Part shown: positions 24,411 through 31,839 of the stretch, one piece after another | Layout of the letters: every line of letters begins with the position of its first letter | How positions within the stretch are numbered: the stretch's first letter is position 1 | Program-made: the position numbers and the translations under genes | Notes under the pieces: generated by a model | Databases searched by the model: none | What the model saw: only the letters and a program-made list of their open reading frames with translations | Told to the model about the DNA's origin: nothing | Source: CAYTGM01 sp964437365 | GTDB lineage: Bacteria; Sumerlaeota; Sumerlaeia; SLMS01 | Reading direction: 5' to 3' | Length of the DNA: 46,669 nucleotides | Assembly: GCA_964437365.1 (NCBI GenBank) | Contig: CAYTGM010000034.1 | Coordinates: forward strand, 1-46,669

Positions 24411-25517
24411 ATGAAACTGCGTATTCTGCATATAAATCTAGAGAGTGGATTTCGCGGAGGCGAAAGACAGGTGCAATTATTGACCCAGGGGCTTCGTAAC
24501 CTGGGACACGAGCAACTTGTTCTTTGTCGGGAGAATGATGAATTACACCGGGCTCTTGAAAAAGATGGGATCCCTTGTCTCGCCTGGCGTTTGAATCACC
24601 GTAACTGGGGAGCAGGGTTGAAACTTCGCAGTCTGGTGAAGAGCTTCTCACCCGACATTATTCATGCACATACAGCGAATTCACACACTCTGGCTGTCAA
24701 AGCATTCGGTGGACGAATTCCTATCGTTGTCACGCGTCGGGTTGACTTTTCATTGCGGAAGAACCCTCTTTCTCGCCGCAAATACCTTTCCAAAAGCGTC
24801 CACTACATCGCTATTTCAAGTGGTGTCAAACAGGTCCTGGTAGAGGGCGGAGTTCCTGCGAACCGCATCGACATTGTCTATAGCGGCATTAATACAGACC
24901 GCGTAACAGGAGGACAGGGCGAAGAGTTGAGGGAGCAATGGACCCAAGACGATCAAGGCCCTCTTGTGGGGTTCGTCGGCGCCCTGGTTGATCACAAGGC
25001 CCCGTGGATACTTGCAGAAGCAATGGTCAAAGTGCGAGAGCAACTGGGCTCAGGAAAAGTTGTCTATATCGGTGACGGTGAAGAGCGGGACAGGCTGGAA
25101 AAGTTGCAGGCAAAGCATCCCGACCTGGTCGTCCTTGCGGGATGGAGAGATGACATCGCGGATTGTTACGCAGCTCTGGATCTGTTTGTCATGCCCTCCA
25201 GACTAGAAGGGTTGTGCACAGCCCTGATTGATGCACTGGCTGCAGGTGTACCTTCAATTGGAAGCAAGACGGGTGGAATTCCGGACGTTCTAGTTCATGG
25301 TAAGACGGGAGATTTAGTGATGCCTCTCGCGGTGACGGAACTTTCAGAGGCCATTCTCAAGCTTTGGAAAGATCCAGACAGAATGGCAAGTTACATCGAG
25401 TCTGGCCAAAGGCATGTTCAGGAGAACTTCACGGTCGGGAAAATGGTTGCGGGAACTGAGAATGTCTATAAAAAGGTATTACTTCAGGTGAGTGAACAAC
25501 TCGGCAACAAAGGTTAA
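24411..25517 (+). CDS. GT4-family glycosyltransferase
   Basis: This 368-residue soluble enzyme has the GT-B fold of family GT4. The N-terminal half starts KLRILHINLESGFRGGERQV, the usual acceptor-domain opening. The C-terminal half has VGFVGALVDHKAP, then the nucleotide-sugar signature FVMPSRLEGLCTALIDALAAGVP, where the family EX7E pair appears as E and D, followed by GGIPDVLVHGKTGDLV. It should transfer a sugar from a nucleotide donor to a lipid or polysaccharide acceptor; neither is known. The ATG at 24411 has an AGAGGC-type site. It lies 80 bp after the secretin gene and 66 bp before recD2, so it may open the recD2-larB transcript. Confidence 0.9.
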   Translation: MKLRILHINLESGFRGGERQVQLLTQGLRNLGHEQLVLCRENDELHRALEKDGIPCLAWRLNHRNWGAGLKLRSLVKSFSPDIIHAHTANSHTLAVKAFGGRIPIVVTRRVDFSLRKNPLSRRKYLSKSVHYIAISSGVKQVLVEGGVPANRIDIVYSGINTDRVTGGQGEELREQWTQDDQGPLVGFVGALVDHKAPWILAEAMVKVREQLGSGKVVYIGDGEERDRLEKLQAKHPDLVVLAGWRDDIADCYAALDLFVMPSRLEGLCTALIDALAAGVPSIGSKTGGIPDVLVHGKTGDLVMPLAVTELSEAILKLWKDPDRMASYIESGQRHVQENFTVGKMVAGTENVYKKVLLQVSEQLGNKG

Positions 25518-25583
25518 CAGGTCCTGGATCCTGAATAGTACCTCTCGGGCTAACCTTGTCGCTGATCAGCAAGGAAAGGAATC

Positions 25584-27806
25584 ATGGCGCGGCCCTTTAA
25601 ATACAAGCGCAAGAAGCCCGACAAAGACCTACTTCAGAAATCACAATTTGAGGGATGCTACCGCCGTGTGACCTTTGAGAGCGAGGACGGGGCGTTCAAA
25701 GTTGTCACTTTCTGCCTCGATGACCAGAGAGAGATCAAGGTAAAGGGTAATCTATACGGAACCGAACCAGGTGAACGACTTGAAATCACCGGCAAGTGGC
25801 AGGAAAACGATAAGTATGGCTGGACGTTTTCAGCGGAAAACTATAAAGTCATCCAGGTAAGAACAGAGGAAGGCGTGCTTGCTTATCTCGGGAGTGGGTT
25901 GATCAAGGGAATCGGCCCCAAAAAAGCAGAAATGATTGTGGAACGATTCGGAGAGAAGACTCTCGAGATTCTCGACGAAACACCGGAATTGCTGGAGACA
26001 GTCCCCGGCATGGGACATAAGACAGCAAGAAAGATTGCCGCAGAGTGGCAGAAGCACCGTGGTGAACGAGAGACCATGCTCTTTCTGAAGGAACACGGAC
26101 TCACCAACGCCCTGTCAGTTCGCCTCATCAAACATTACGGCGACAGCGTGGTTGGAATACTTCGAGAGAATCCCTATCAGGTTGGTCTTGAGGTTTCCCG
26201 TGTGGGATTTCAAAAGGCTGATGAAATTGCACAGAAGCTTGGCATTGTATCTGACTCTCCAAAGCGCGTCAAAGCGGCGTATGTACATTTGCTGGACAAA
26301 GCAACCGACGAAGGACATACTTTTCTTCTTTATGAAGAACTGATCGAACGCGCGCAGGAGATGCTCGAACTGGATGTTGACCTGCTGAAGCAATGTCTTG
26401 AAGAAGCGGTAAATGAGGGATTTATCAAGAGAACATCTGTTGGGGACTTCGCTGACTGCTACTTCATGAAGTCACTCTATCATTGCGAAGTTGAAGTTGC
26501 AAAGAAACTGATCCGACTGAACCGAGACAAGAAACCTTTGCCTATTGAAGATGTCGATGCACGTATAGACAGGTTTGAAAAGTATTATCGGTTCAGTCTG
26601 GCGCCACAACAGGCAGATGCGGTACGGATGATTTCCCGTGGTGGAGTTGTTGTTATTACCGGTGGTCCGGGTACGGGAAAAACAACACTTGTTCGCGCTG
26701 TGCTGTCGACCCTGCGCAAGACAGGAGTCAAATGTGCTCTCTGCTCCCCTACCGGCCGCGCTGCTCAAAGACTGGCAGAAACAACCAACCGCGAAGCCAC
26801 CACCGTTCATCGCCTGCTGAAGTGGAACAGTGAAAAAGGACGGTTTCATCATGATGAGACGGAGCCGATGGAGTACGACCTGTATATCGTAGATGAGTCA
26901 TCTATGCTGGATATACCACTGGCTTACAGTCTACTCAGGGCGGTCCGCGCAGAAAGCACTGTTGTATTCGTTGGGGATGTCGACCAGTTACCAAGTGTTG
27001 GACCAGGCATGTTCCTGCGTGACCTGATAGATTCTGGACGTATCAACACAGTCCGGCTTGAAGTGATCTTTCGCCAGGCAGAAGCTTCTGCGATTATCCG
27101 CAATTCTCATCGCATTAACGAAGGTCGGATGATTGACACAAAGAACAGCCCTGAAAGTGATTTCTTTTTCGTGGAGCGCGAGGAACCGGAGGAGATTCAT
27201 CAATCAATGCTCACCCTTGTTCGTGAGCGGATTCCCAAAAAGATAAATGGCAATCCCATCGAAGATACCCAGATTCTCACCCCGATGCGCAAAGGCCCGT
27301 TAGGCGTCACTGAACTAAACCGTATCCTTCAGAATGAACTCAATCCATCCGGCCAGGTGATCTCTGCGCACCTTGGATTACGTCAGGGCGACAAGGTTAT
27401 TCAAAATGTAAACAATTACGATCTGGATGTCTATAATGGTGATGTGGGGCGAATCATTGGGACTCACCCTGAGACACGTGAAACCATCATCGAGTTTGGG
27501 AAACGAAGGCGGCACTATCCCCCTGATCAGCTGGACCAGCTTGAGCTTGCCTATGCGATAACGATTCATAAGAGCCAGGGAAGTGAATACGGTGCAGCGC
27601 TGATCATCATGACCATGAGTCATTTTATCATGTTGAAGCGAAATCTGATCTATACTGCGGTAACACGTGGCAAGAAACTTGTTGTTATCCTTTCCAGCAA
27701 GCGTGCTTTGATGAAAGCTATCAAAACGGGAACCGAGAGTGAGCGACGGACAGCGCTCAGATACTGGCTTGTGCATCAGACCGAGAATAGCGATCTATTC
27801 GATTAA
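25584..27806 (+). CDS. recD2: RecD2-family ATP-dependent DNA helicase
   Basis: This 740-residue SF1B 5'-3' helicase is the RecD form found without RecBC. It has an OB-like N-terminal domain (about 20-95), helix-hairpin-helix repeats (about 100-200, with GIGPKKAEMIVERFG and VPGMGHKTARKIA), the Walker A motif GGPGTGKTT (360-368), Walker B DESSMLD, motif III GDVDQLPSVGPG, and C-terminal QGDKVIQNVNNYDLDVYNGD with AITIHKSQGSEY and YTAVTRGKK. RecD2 proteins act in repair and replication-fork maintenance. Length is typical. Its placement 13 bp before larB looks like transcriptional convenience rather than shared function. The ribosome binding site is AAGGAAAGG. Confidence 0.95.
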   Translation: MARPFKYKRKKPDKDLLQKSQFEGCYRRVTFESEDGAFKVVTFCLDDQREIKVKGNLYGTEPGERLEITGKWQENDKYGWTFSAENYKVIQVRTEEGVLAYLGSGLIKGIGPKKAEMIVERFGEKTLEILDETPELLETVPGMGHKTARKIAAEWQKHRGERETMLFLKEHGLTNALSVRLIKHYGDSVVGILRENPYQVGLEVSRVGFQKADEIAQKLGIVSDSPKRVKAAYVHLLDKATDEGHTFLLYEELIERAQEMLELDVDLLKQCLEEAVNEGFIKRTSVGDFADCYFMKSLYHCEVEVAKKLIRLNRDKKPLPIEDVDARIDRFEKYYRFSLAPQQADAVRMISRGGVVVITGGPGTGKTTLVRAVLSTLRKTGVKCALCSPTGRAAQRLAETTNREATTVHRLLKWNSEKGRFHHDETEPMEYDLYIVDESSMLDIPLAYSLLRAVRAESTVVFVGDVDQLPSVGPGMFLRDLIDSGRINTVRLEVIFRQAEASAIIRNSHRINEGRMIDTKNSPESDFFFVEREEPEEIHQSMLTLVRERIPKKINGNPIEDTQILTPMRKGPLGVTELNRILQNELNPSGQVISAHLGLRQGDKVIQNVNNYDLDVYNGDVGRIIGTHPETRETIIEFGKRRRHYPPDQLDQLELAYAITIHKSQGSEYGAALIIMTMSHFIMLKRNLIYTAVTRGKKLVVILSSKRALMKAIKTGTESERRTALRYWLVHQTENSDLFD

Positions 27807-27819
27807 TGGAGACCTTTAA

Positions 27820-28599
27820 ATGAGTCAGGAAAATTCTCTTCGAAAGCTGCTCGAAGAAGTTGCGTCGGGAGAAAAAACGATCGATGAGGCAGAAGCACTG
27901 ATTGCCCGCAGGGAAATTGCAGAGATGGAGTTCGCAACGATTGATCTCCATCGACAAAGACGGCGTGGCCGTCCGGAAGTGATTTATGCCGAAGGCAAGC
28001 TGACACATCAACTGATTCAGATTTCGAAAAAGATGATGGAAAGCGGCCAGAATGTTTTGATGACTCGACTTAATCAGGACCACATGGAGGCCATCCAGCA
28101 GGAATTCAAAGGAGACGCTCTGGAGATCAATGAGATGGCAAGAATGGCTCATATCCGGCAGAAGGAAATTGCCCATCCAAAGGAAGGAGTCGTTGGAGTT
28201 TTTGCCGCTGGGACAAGTGACCTGCCGGTTGCTGAAGAAGCAGCATTTACCGCCGAGGCTCTGGGGTCGACCGTTGAGAGGGCCTTCGACGTTGGAGTTG
28301 CTGGTATACATCGACTTTTCCAACGATCCGAGCTTATGGTGAAAGCACGTGTTCTTGTGGTTGTTGCCGGCATGGAAGGGGCACTTCCCAGTGTGGTCAG
28401 CGGGCTGGTTCGTCGTCCCGTGATCGCTGTCCCAACGAGTGTTGGCTATGGTGCGAATCTCGGTGGAATCTCTGCATTGCTTACAATGATAAATGGTTGC
28501 TCTCCGGGTGTTGGCGTTGTAAACATCGATAACGGTTTTGGCGCGGGTTACCTTGCTGACAGTATCAACGAAATTGGCGAAGACGATAAGAAAGTTTAA
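27820..28599 (+). CDS. larB: LarB, pyridinium-3,5-biscarboxylate synthase for the nickel pincer cofactor
   Basis: This 259-residue protein is a clear LarB. LarB carboxylates nicotinic acid adenine dinucleotide and hydrolyses it to the biscarboxylate mononucleotide, the first step toward the nickel-pincer nucleotide used by lactate racemase and related epimerases. The N-terminal helical part (1-120) includes RRGRPEVIYAEGK. The C-terminal PurE-like (AIRC) domain has GTSDLPVAEEA, DVGVAGIHRL, VVVAGMEGALPSVVSGLV, AVPTSVGYGANLGG and VNIDNGFGAGYLAD. The ribosome binding site GGAGA lies 8 nt before the ATG. The partner genes larC and larE, and any larA-type enzyme, are absent from the window. The gene is 13 bp after recD2 and 8 bp before the first vertex-protein gene, so it is co-transcribed with both. 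Confidence 0.95.
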   Translation: MSQENSLRKLLEEVASGEKTIDEAEALIARREIAEMEFATIDLHRQRRRGRPEVIYAEGKLTHQLIQISKKMMESGQNVLMTRLNQDHMEAIQQEFKGDALEINEMARMAHIRQKEIAHPKEGVVGVFAAGTSDLPVAEEAAFTAEALGSTVERAFDVGVAGIHRLFQRSELMVKARVLVVVAGMEGALPSVVSGLVRRPVIAVPTSVGYGANLGGISALLTMINGCSPGVGVVNIDNGFGAGYLADSINEIGEDDKKV

Positions 28600-28607
28600 G
28601 TGAACCG

Positions 28608-28898
28608 ATGGATATGGCAAAGGTCATAGGAACGGTGGTGGCAGAACAGCGAGATGCTGCTTTGGAAAGCTATCACCTGGCAATCGTTCAACCTGTTGAC
28701 GAGAATATGAAAGAAGAGGGGTCCCCGGTTGTCGCCCTGGACCCTCTGAACCGACAGAACGGTGACCTTGTCTATATCGTAAGAAGTGGCGATGCCATGG
28801 CTGCCAATCGAGGAACAACATTGATCCCTGTGGATTGCGCGATTGCAGGGTTAATTGATGACGTCAAGATAACCACCGAGAAGAGAGAGAGCCGTTGA
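28608..28898 (+). CDS. EutN/CcmL-family microcompartment vertex protein 1
   Basis: This 96-residue protein is a single EutN/CcmL (BMC-P) domain. It starts AKVIGTVVAEQRDAALES, continues with HLAIVQPVD, then VALDPLNRQNGDLVYIVRSGDAM, and ends PVDCAIAGLIDDVKI. BMC-P proteins form pentamers that cap the vertices of bacterial microcompartments. The usual VGAG loop is replaced by LNRQNGD, a divergence from its neighbour, which keeps VGAGPGD. ATG 28608 or ATG 28614 may be the start; the latter gives the more usual MAKVIGTV opening. The gene ends in a TTGA overlap with the next one, implying translational coupling. No BMC hexamer or trimer shell gene is in the window. Confidence 0.92.
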   Translation: MDMAKVIGTVVAEQRDAALESYHLAIVQPVDENMKEEGSPVVALDPLNRQNGDLVYIVRSGDAMAANRGTTLIPVDCAIAGLIDDVKITTEKRESR

Positions 28899-29197
28899 AG
28901 ATAGGAAAAGTTGTTGGGCACCTCACAAGTTCCTGGAAGTTAGAAGAGTTCGAATCTCGCAAGCTTCTACTTGTGAAGCCAGTCAGTCCTGATGGCGAAT
29001 TTACAGGCAGAGCGACGATGGCGATCGACTATGTCGGCGCTGGCCCGGGCGACAGAGTCCTCTATGGTGCAGCTCCGGGGCTTGCTGCCTCTGTCTTCTC
29101 GCTTGAGAGAGCACCCATCAACGAATTGATCATGGCTATCGTTGACGACATCCATCAGGATCAGCAGAGAGACACTTCACACGAGAAGGGTGAGTGA
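28895..29197 (+). CDS. EutN/CcmL-family microcompartment vertex protein 2
   Basis: This 100-residue second BMC-P domain begins at TTG 28895, overlapping the previous stop (TTGA). It reads KIGKVVGHLTSSWKLEEFES, then KLLLVKPVSPDGEF, MAIDYVGAGPGDRVLYGAAP and IMAIVDDI, closely matching the EutN/CcmL pattern including the VGAGxGDxV loop. A short charged tail (DQQRDTSHEKGE) follows. The two vertex proteins share little sequence outside the motif, so they are old paralogues and may form separate or mixed pentamers. The purine-rich AGAGAGAGAG stretch just upstream can serve as ribosome binding site. The next gene starts 7 bp after the stop. Confidence 0.92.
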   Translation: MKIGKVVGHLTSSWKLEEFESRKLLLVKPVSPDGEFTGRATMAIDYVGAGPGDRVLYGAAPGLAASVFSLERAPINELIMAIVDDIHQDQQRDTSHEKGE

Positions 29198-29204
29198 GCA
29201 GGGT

Positions 29205-30794
29205 ATGTTCAAACTGATAGCAAAAATATCCCGTCAAGGTTTTTTCAGGAGTCATTTTGTGGGTCATAATATTATTAACGCAGGTGTGATGTCACGAGTC
29301 TGCGGTGAGCGAGTACTTAAGAAGGATTTTAAACTTGAAGAAGATATATCGACAGACCTTGGCAAAGGAGTAACGTGGCGACGACGTCGGTTTCATTTTC
29401 TTGTCGATGACAAAGACCAGAAAGACCCACGCCCCGAGGCCTTATGCATCAACGAGGTCACGCTTGATTCTCATAGCTCGGCAAGTATTTGCCCTGCCAT
29501 CGCAGCGGATTATCCCCATCTTGTTGATATGAAAGAGATCGAGAATGCTTACTGGGCAACAACCTTTGCCTCAGGCGCATTGCGCTCCGATAAAGGTGTT
29601 AAGGAAACGCGGCTTTTCTGCAATCTTCAGAATCTTTTCTATACGAATTCGGAAACAAACCCCAAAGAGATGCTCGCCCTTCTCAAGGAAGTGGATCCTG
29701 CGAATAAAGAAGCTGCATTAAACTTAAAAGAGTATTTCGATTGTTCATTGATCGAACAAGAGGGCGACGGTTTTGGCGTTTCCCGATATTTACCTGCCTT
29801 TCCAGTGAGTCGACTGGTTCAATCAAGTGAGAACATCCTCGCAGCAACGAATGCAGGCTACTTCCTGAATTTTCCAGAGGAGTATGACGACGGCGTCTCC
29901 TGTCTGCATCAGCCCGTTGGAGGTCATCTCGTTGATGGAAGACTGGTCGTTCCCTGTTGGATAACACGACCAGGGATCGTCGGGTTTAGGAGTGGCAACC
30001 CTTCTTCTGCTCTTTTTGGCCCTGAAAATATGGAAGTTCATCTAGACGGTTTTGATCCAATACCGTTGCAGACTCTGAAACCCGATCACCAGGAAAGTCT
30101 TCACGGCTGCGTCTGGCGAAGCCATGAGGAAAAACCAGAATTCAAATCAGAAACCACAGCAGCTCTCAGCTGGTCAGGAAACGTCCTGGTCAGTATAGAC
30201 ACTGCATCGAATGTCAAGAAACCACTTCTTGGTGGTGCCGTTGTTTTTCTTGAGGGCGAAGCAGCTGAAGCAGTCTTGAAAGAAAAGAACAGTTCACTCG
30301 TCAGCCTTAAACTGAAAGACATCGATGGTAGAGAGCCTGAATGGCTGGTGAGTGCTGGCCCTTTTCTTGTCCGAGACTCCCAAGTGCTGAACCGCGAAGA
30401 GATCCTTTCTTCAAAGTATGCGGGAGAGTTTGCCTCAGATGGTCCTCCACCAACACGTTTTCCTTTCGACACAGACAAGACCCAGGCGCCGCGAACAGCG
30501 TTTGGTGTTCTTCCTTCTGGCGGTCTGAAGATCGTTGTCGTGGATGGTAGAAAACCAGGAGAGCATAGTTGCGGCCTTGCTCTATCAGGGCTTGCCGAGC
30601 TTCTGCAACACGTTGGCTGTGAGACAGCCATCAATCTCGACGGTGGTGGTTCATCAGTCCTGGCAGTCGAGGGTGCAAGCCATGACCAGATGCTGTTGGA
30701 AAACTGTCCTCATGGGGTTGTGAATATTCCTTCGGATGCTGGTGGTAATGAACGAATTGTACCTGTTATGATGATCGTCAGAGACGAAACCTAG
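29205..30794 (+). CDS. NAGPA-domain (phosphodiester glycosidase) protein without a visible signal peptide
   Basis: This 529-residue protein carries a phosphodiester glycosidase (NAGPA, PF09992-like) domain in its second half. Visible motifs are AATNAGYFLNF near residue 210, RTAFGVLPSGGLKIVVVDGR near 430, and near the end AINLDGGGSSVLAVEG, the most diagnostic NAGPA motif. The family removes GlcNAc from phosphodiesters or acts on related sugar-phosphate bonds. The first ~200 residues are not recognised. Bacterial members are usually exported, but the N-terminus here (MFKLIAKISRQGFFRSHF) is basic with no hydrophobic core, so a cytoplasmic site is likely. I chose ATG 29205, 7 bp after the vertex-protein gene. 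The longer frame from 29142 would overlap that gene by 56 bp and adds no conserved sequence. Confidence 0.82.
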   Translation: MFKLIAKISRQGFFRSHFVGHNIINAGVMSRVCGERVLKKDFKLEEDISTDLGKGVTWRRRRFHFLVDDKDQKDPRPEALCINEVTLDSHSSASICPAIAADYPHLVDMKEIENAYWATTFASGALRSDKGVKETRLFCNLQNLFYTNSETNPKEMLALLKEVDPANKEAALNLKEYFDCSLIEQEGDGFGVSRYLPAFPVSRLVQSSENILAATNAGYFLNFPEEYDDGVSCLHQPVGGHLVDGRLVVPCWITRPGIVGFRSGNPSSALFGPENMEVHLDGFDPIPLQTLKPDHQESLHGCVWRSHEEKPEFKSETTAALSWSGNVLVSIDTASNVKKPLLGGAVVFLEGEAAEAVLKEKNSSLVSLKLKDIDGREPEWLVSAGPFLVRDSQVLNREEILSSKYAGEFASDGPPPTRFPFDTDKTQAPRTAFGVLPSGGLKIVVVDGRKPGEHSCGLALSGLAELLQHVGCETAINLDGGGSSVLAVEGASHDQMLLENCPHGVVNIPSDAGGNERIVPVMMIVRDET

Positions 30795-30816
30795 GCCAAA
30801 ACTCAGAAGATTCTCC

Positions 30817-31395
30817 ATGAAACTTGATAAGAATCGAAAAAAGACCCCTGTCGACAGCCTGTTTGAGAATCAGGTCTATACACTTCTTCGTGAAGCCAGG
30901 GAGGAGATTCTTCTTCATTCAAAAGGGGCTAATAAGTCGGAAATAATCGAACGATACATGCAGCTACTTGTGGACTCGTCTGCAAAAATTCCTACACCCC
31001 TCAAGAATGTTGAATTCCGGCTCTTAAAGGGGAGCGATAACAGGTGCGGCGACGTAGCCCTCTATTTTCGGGTCCAGGGAAGTTCCAGTATCTTCAATCA
31101 AATGTCAGGAAAGTACAAGCTTCAGGGAACACTGGGGACAGAGGGGCGAAGCCAGGCATATATACATTACCGTGAAGGCTTCTTCAGTAACGCCACCAAT
31201 CTCAGCGATATGTTTTATACTGATATCGAAACATTGAGGAGATTCCTCAACGAGGTTGATTCCCTGCTCGATTTTTATCGCTTTGAACTACGTTCGGGGC
31301 TGAATTCTCTCCTCACGGACTTGAGAACAGACCGCGCAAACAAAGAAAGCCTGGAAGACAGTCTGGAACAACTTGGTTTTCGGCCAAAGAGCTAA
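30817..31395 (+). CDS. Protein of unknown function at the end of the larB operon (192 aa)
   Basis: I do not recognise this family. The protein is soluble and charged, without signal peptide or membrane helix. An N-terminal helical part (about 1-60, with NQVYTLLREAREEILLHSKG) is followed by a beta-rich middle (65-130, VEFRLLKGSDNRCGDVALYF and KYKLQGTLGTEGRS). A long C-terminal helix (about 135-190) looks coiled-coil-forming. It starts 22 bp after the NAGPA gene on the same strand and is the last gene before the TPP riboswitch. Its position suggests a partner of the vertex or NAGPA proteins, but nothing in the sequence proves this. A weak hairpin (GCTAA/TTAGC, 31391-31413) spans the stop codon. 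Confidence 0.7.
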   Translation: MKLDKNRKKTPVDSLFENQVYTLLREAREEILLHSKGANKSEIIERYMQLLVDSSAKIPTPLKNVEFRLLKGSDNRCGDVALYFRVQGSSSIFNQMSGKYKLQGTLGTEGRSQAYIHYREGFFSNATNLSDMFYTDIETLRRFLNEVDSLLDFYRFELRSGLNSLLTDLRTDRANKESLEDSLEQLGFRPKS

Positions 31396-31633
31396 CGCCG
31401 GCGCCTGCTTAGCCTCTTGCTATGAGCACGGCACATACTATTGCTGCAAATTTCCACAGGTTCCTTGCCCTTCGACCTTGATATGTTACGGTACGAAGCC
31501 TTCAGACTCATTGCATAAACCCGTGAAGATCATCCAACTTTCCCCCTCCGCGACGTCCTGCGCGAGAGACGTGTGGCAAGATCTCCAGAGGATATCCCTT
31601 TACAACAGACGTCTGCCTGTGATCTGACTTCTT
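31396..31633. other. Gap upstream of the TPP riboswitch
   Basis: No gene is seen. The stretch should hold the thiC promoter, but I found no clear -35/-10 pair. A plus-strand frame at 31373-31627 lacks protein-like composition. Confidence 0.45.
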
Positions 31634-31737
31634 TGCTGGGTGCGGAGCCAAACAGCTTCTGAGACATGGATTCCTGACATCGGATATGCCATGGTAGCCC
31701 TTGAACCTGATCCGGATTATACCGGCGTAGGGAAGCA
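31634..31737 (+). promoter_or_regulatory. TPP riboswitch (THI element) controlling thiC
   Basis: The conserved thiamin pyrophosphate aptamer is plain. GCTGGGTGCGGAGCC is the 5' part, CTTCTGAGA the pyrimidine-binding J3-2 segment, and CCCTTGAACCTGATC followed by CGGATTATACCGGCGTAGGGAAG the pyrophosphate-binding arm. The variable P3 arm is extended (about 31660-31695). A GGCCAA/TTGGCC hairpin (31749-31754 with 31771-31776) follows and may belong to the expression platform. There is no U-run, so control of translation or processing is more likely than termination. High TPP should shut down thiC. Confidence 0.95.
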
Positions 31738-31839
31738 CTTTCTATTCAGGCCAATCCAATCTATCATCGCTTGGCCGAGAGTTTCCTTTCCCCGATATCT
31801 AATTCCGCGAAATACAACTTACAGGAAACCCCTATTACT

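Noticed and set aside
27757..28620. 287-codon minus-strand frame opposite larB
   Set aside because: LarB on the plus strand is unmistakable; the antisense frame has no family features.
31391..31413. Hairpin spanning the stop codon of the 192-residue gene as a terminator
   Set aside because: Only five outer base pairs with no U-run; too weak to call.
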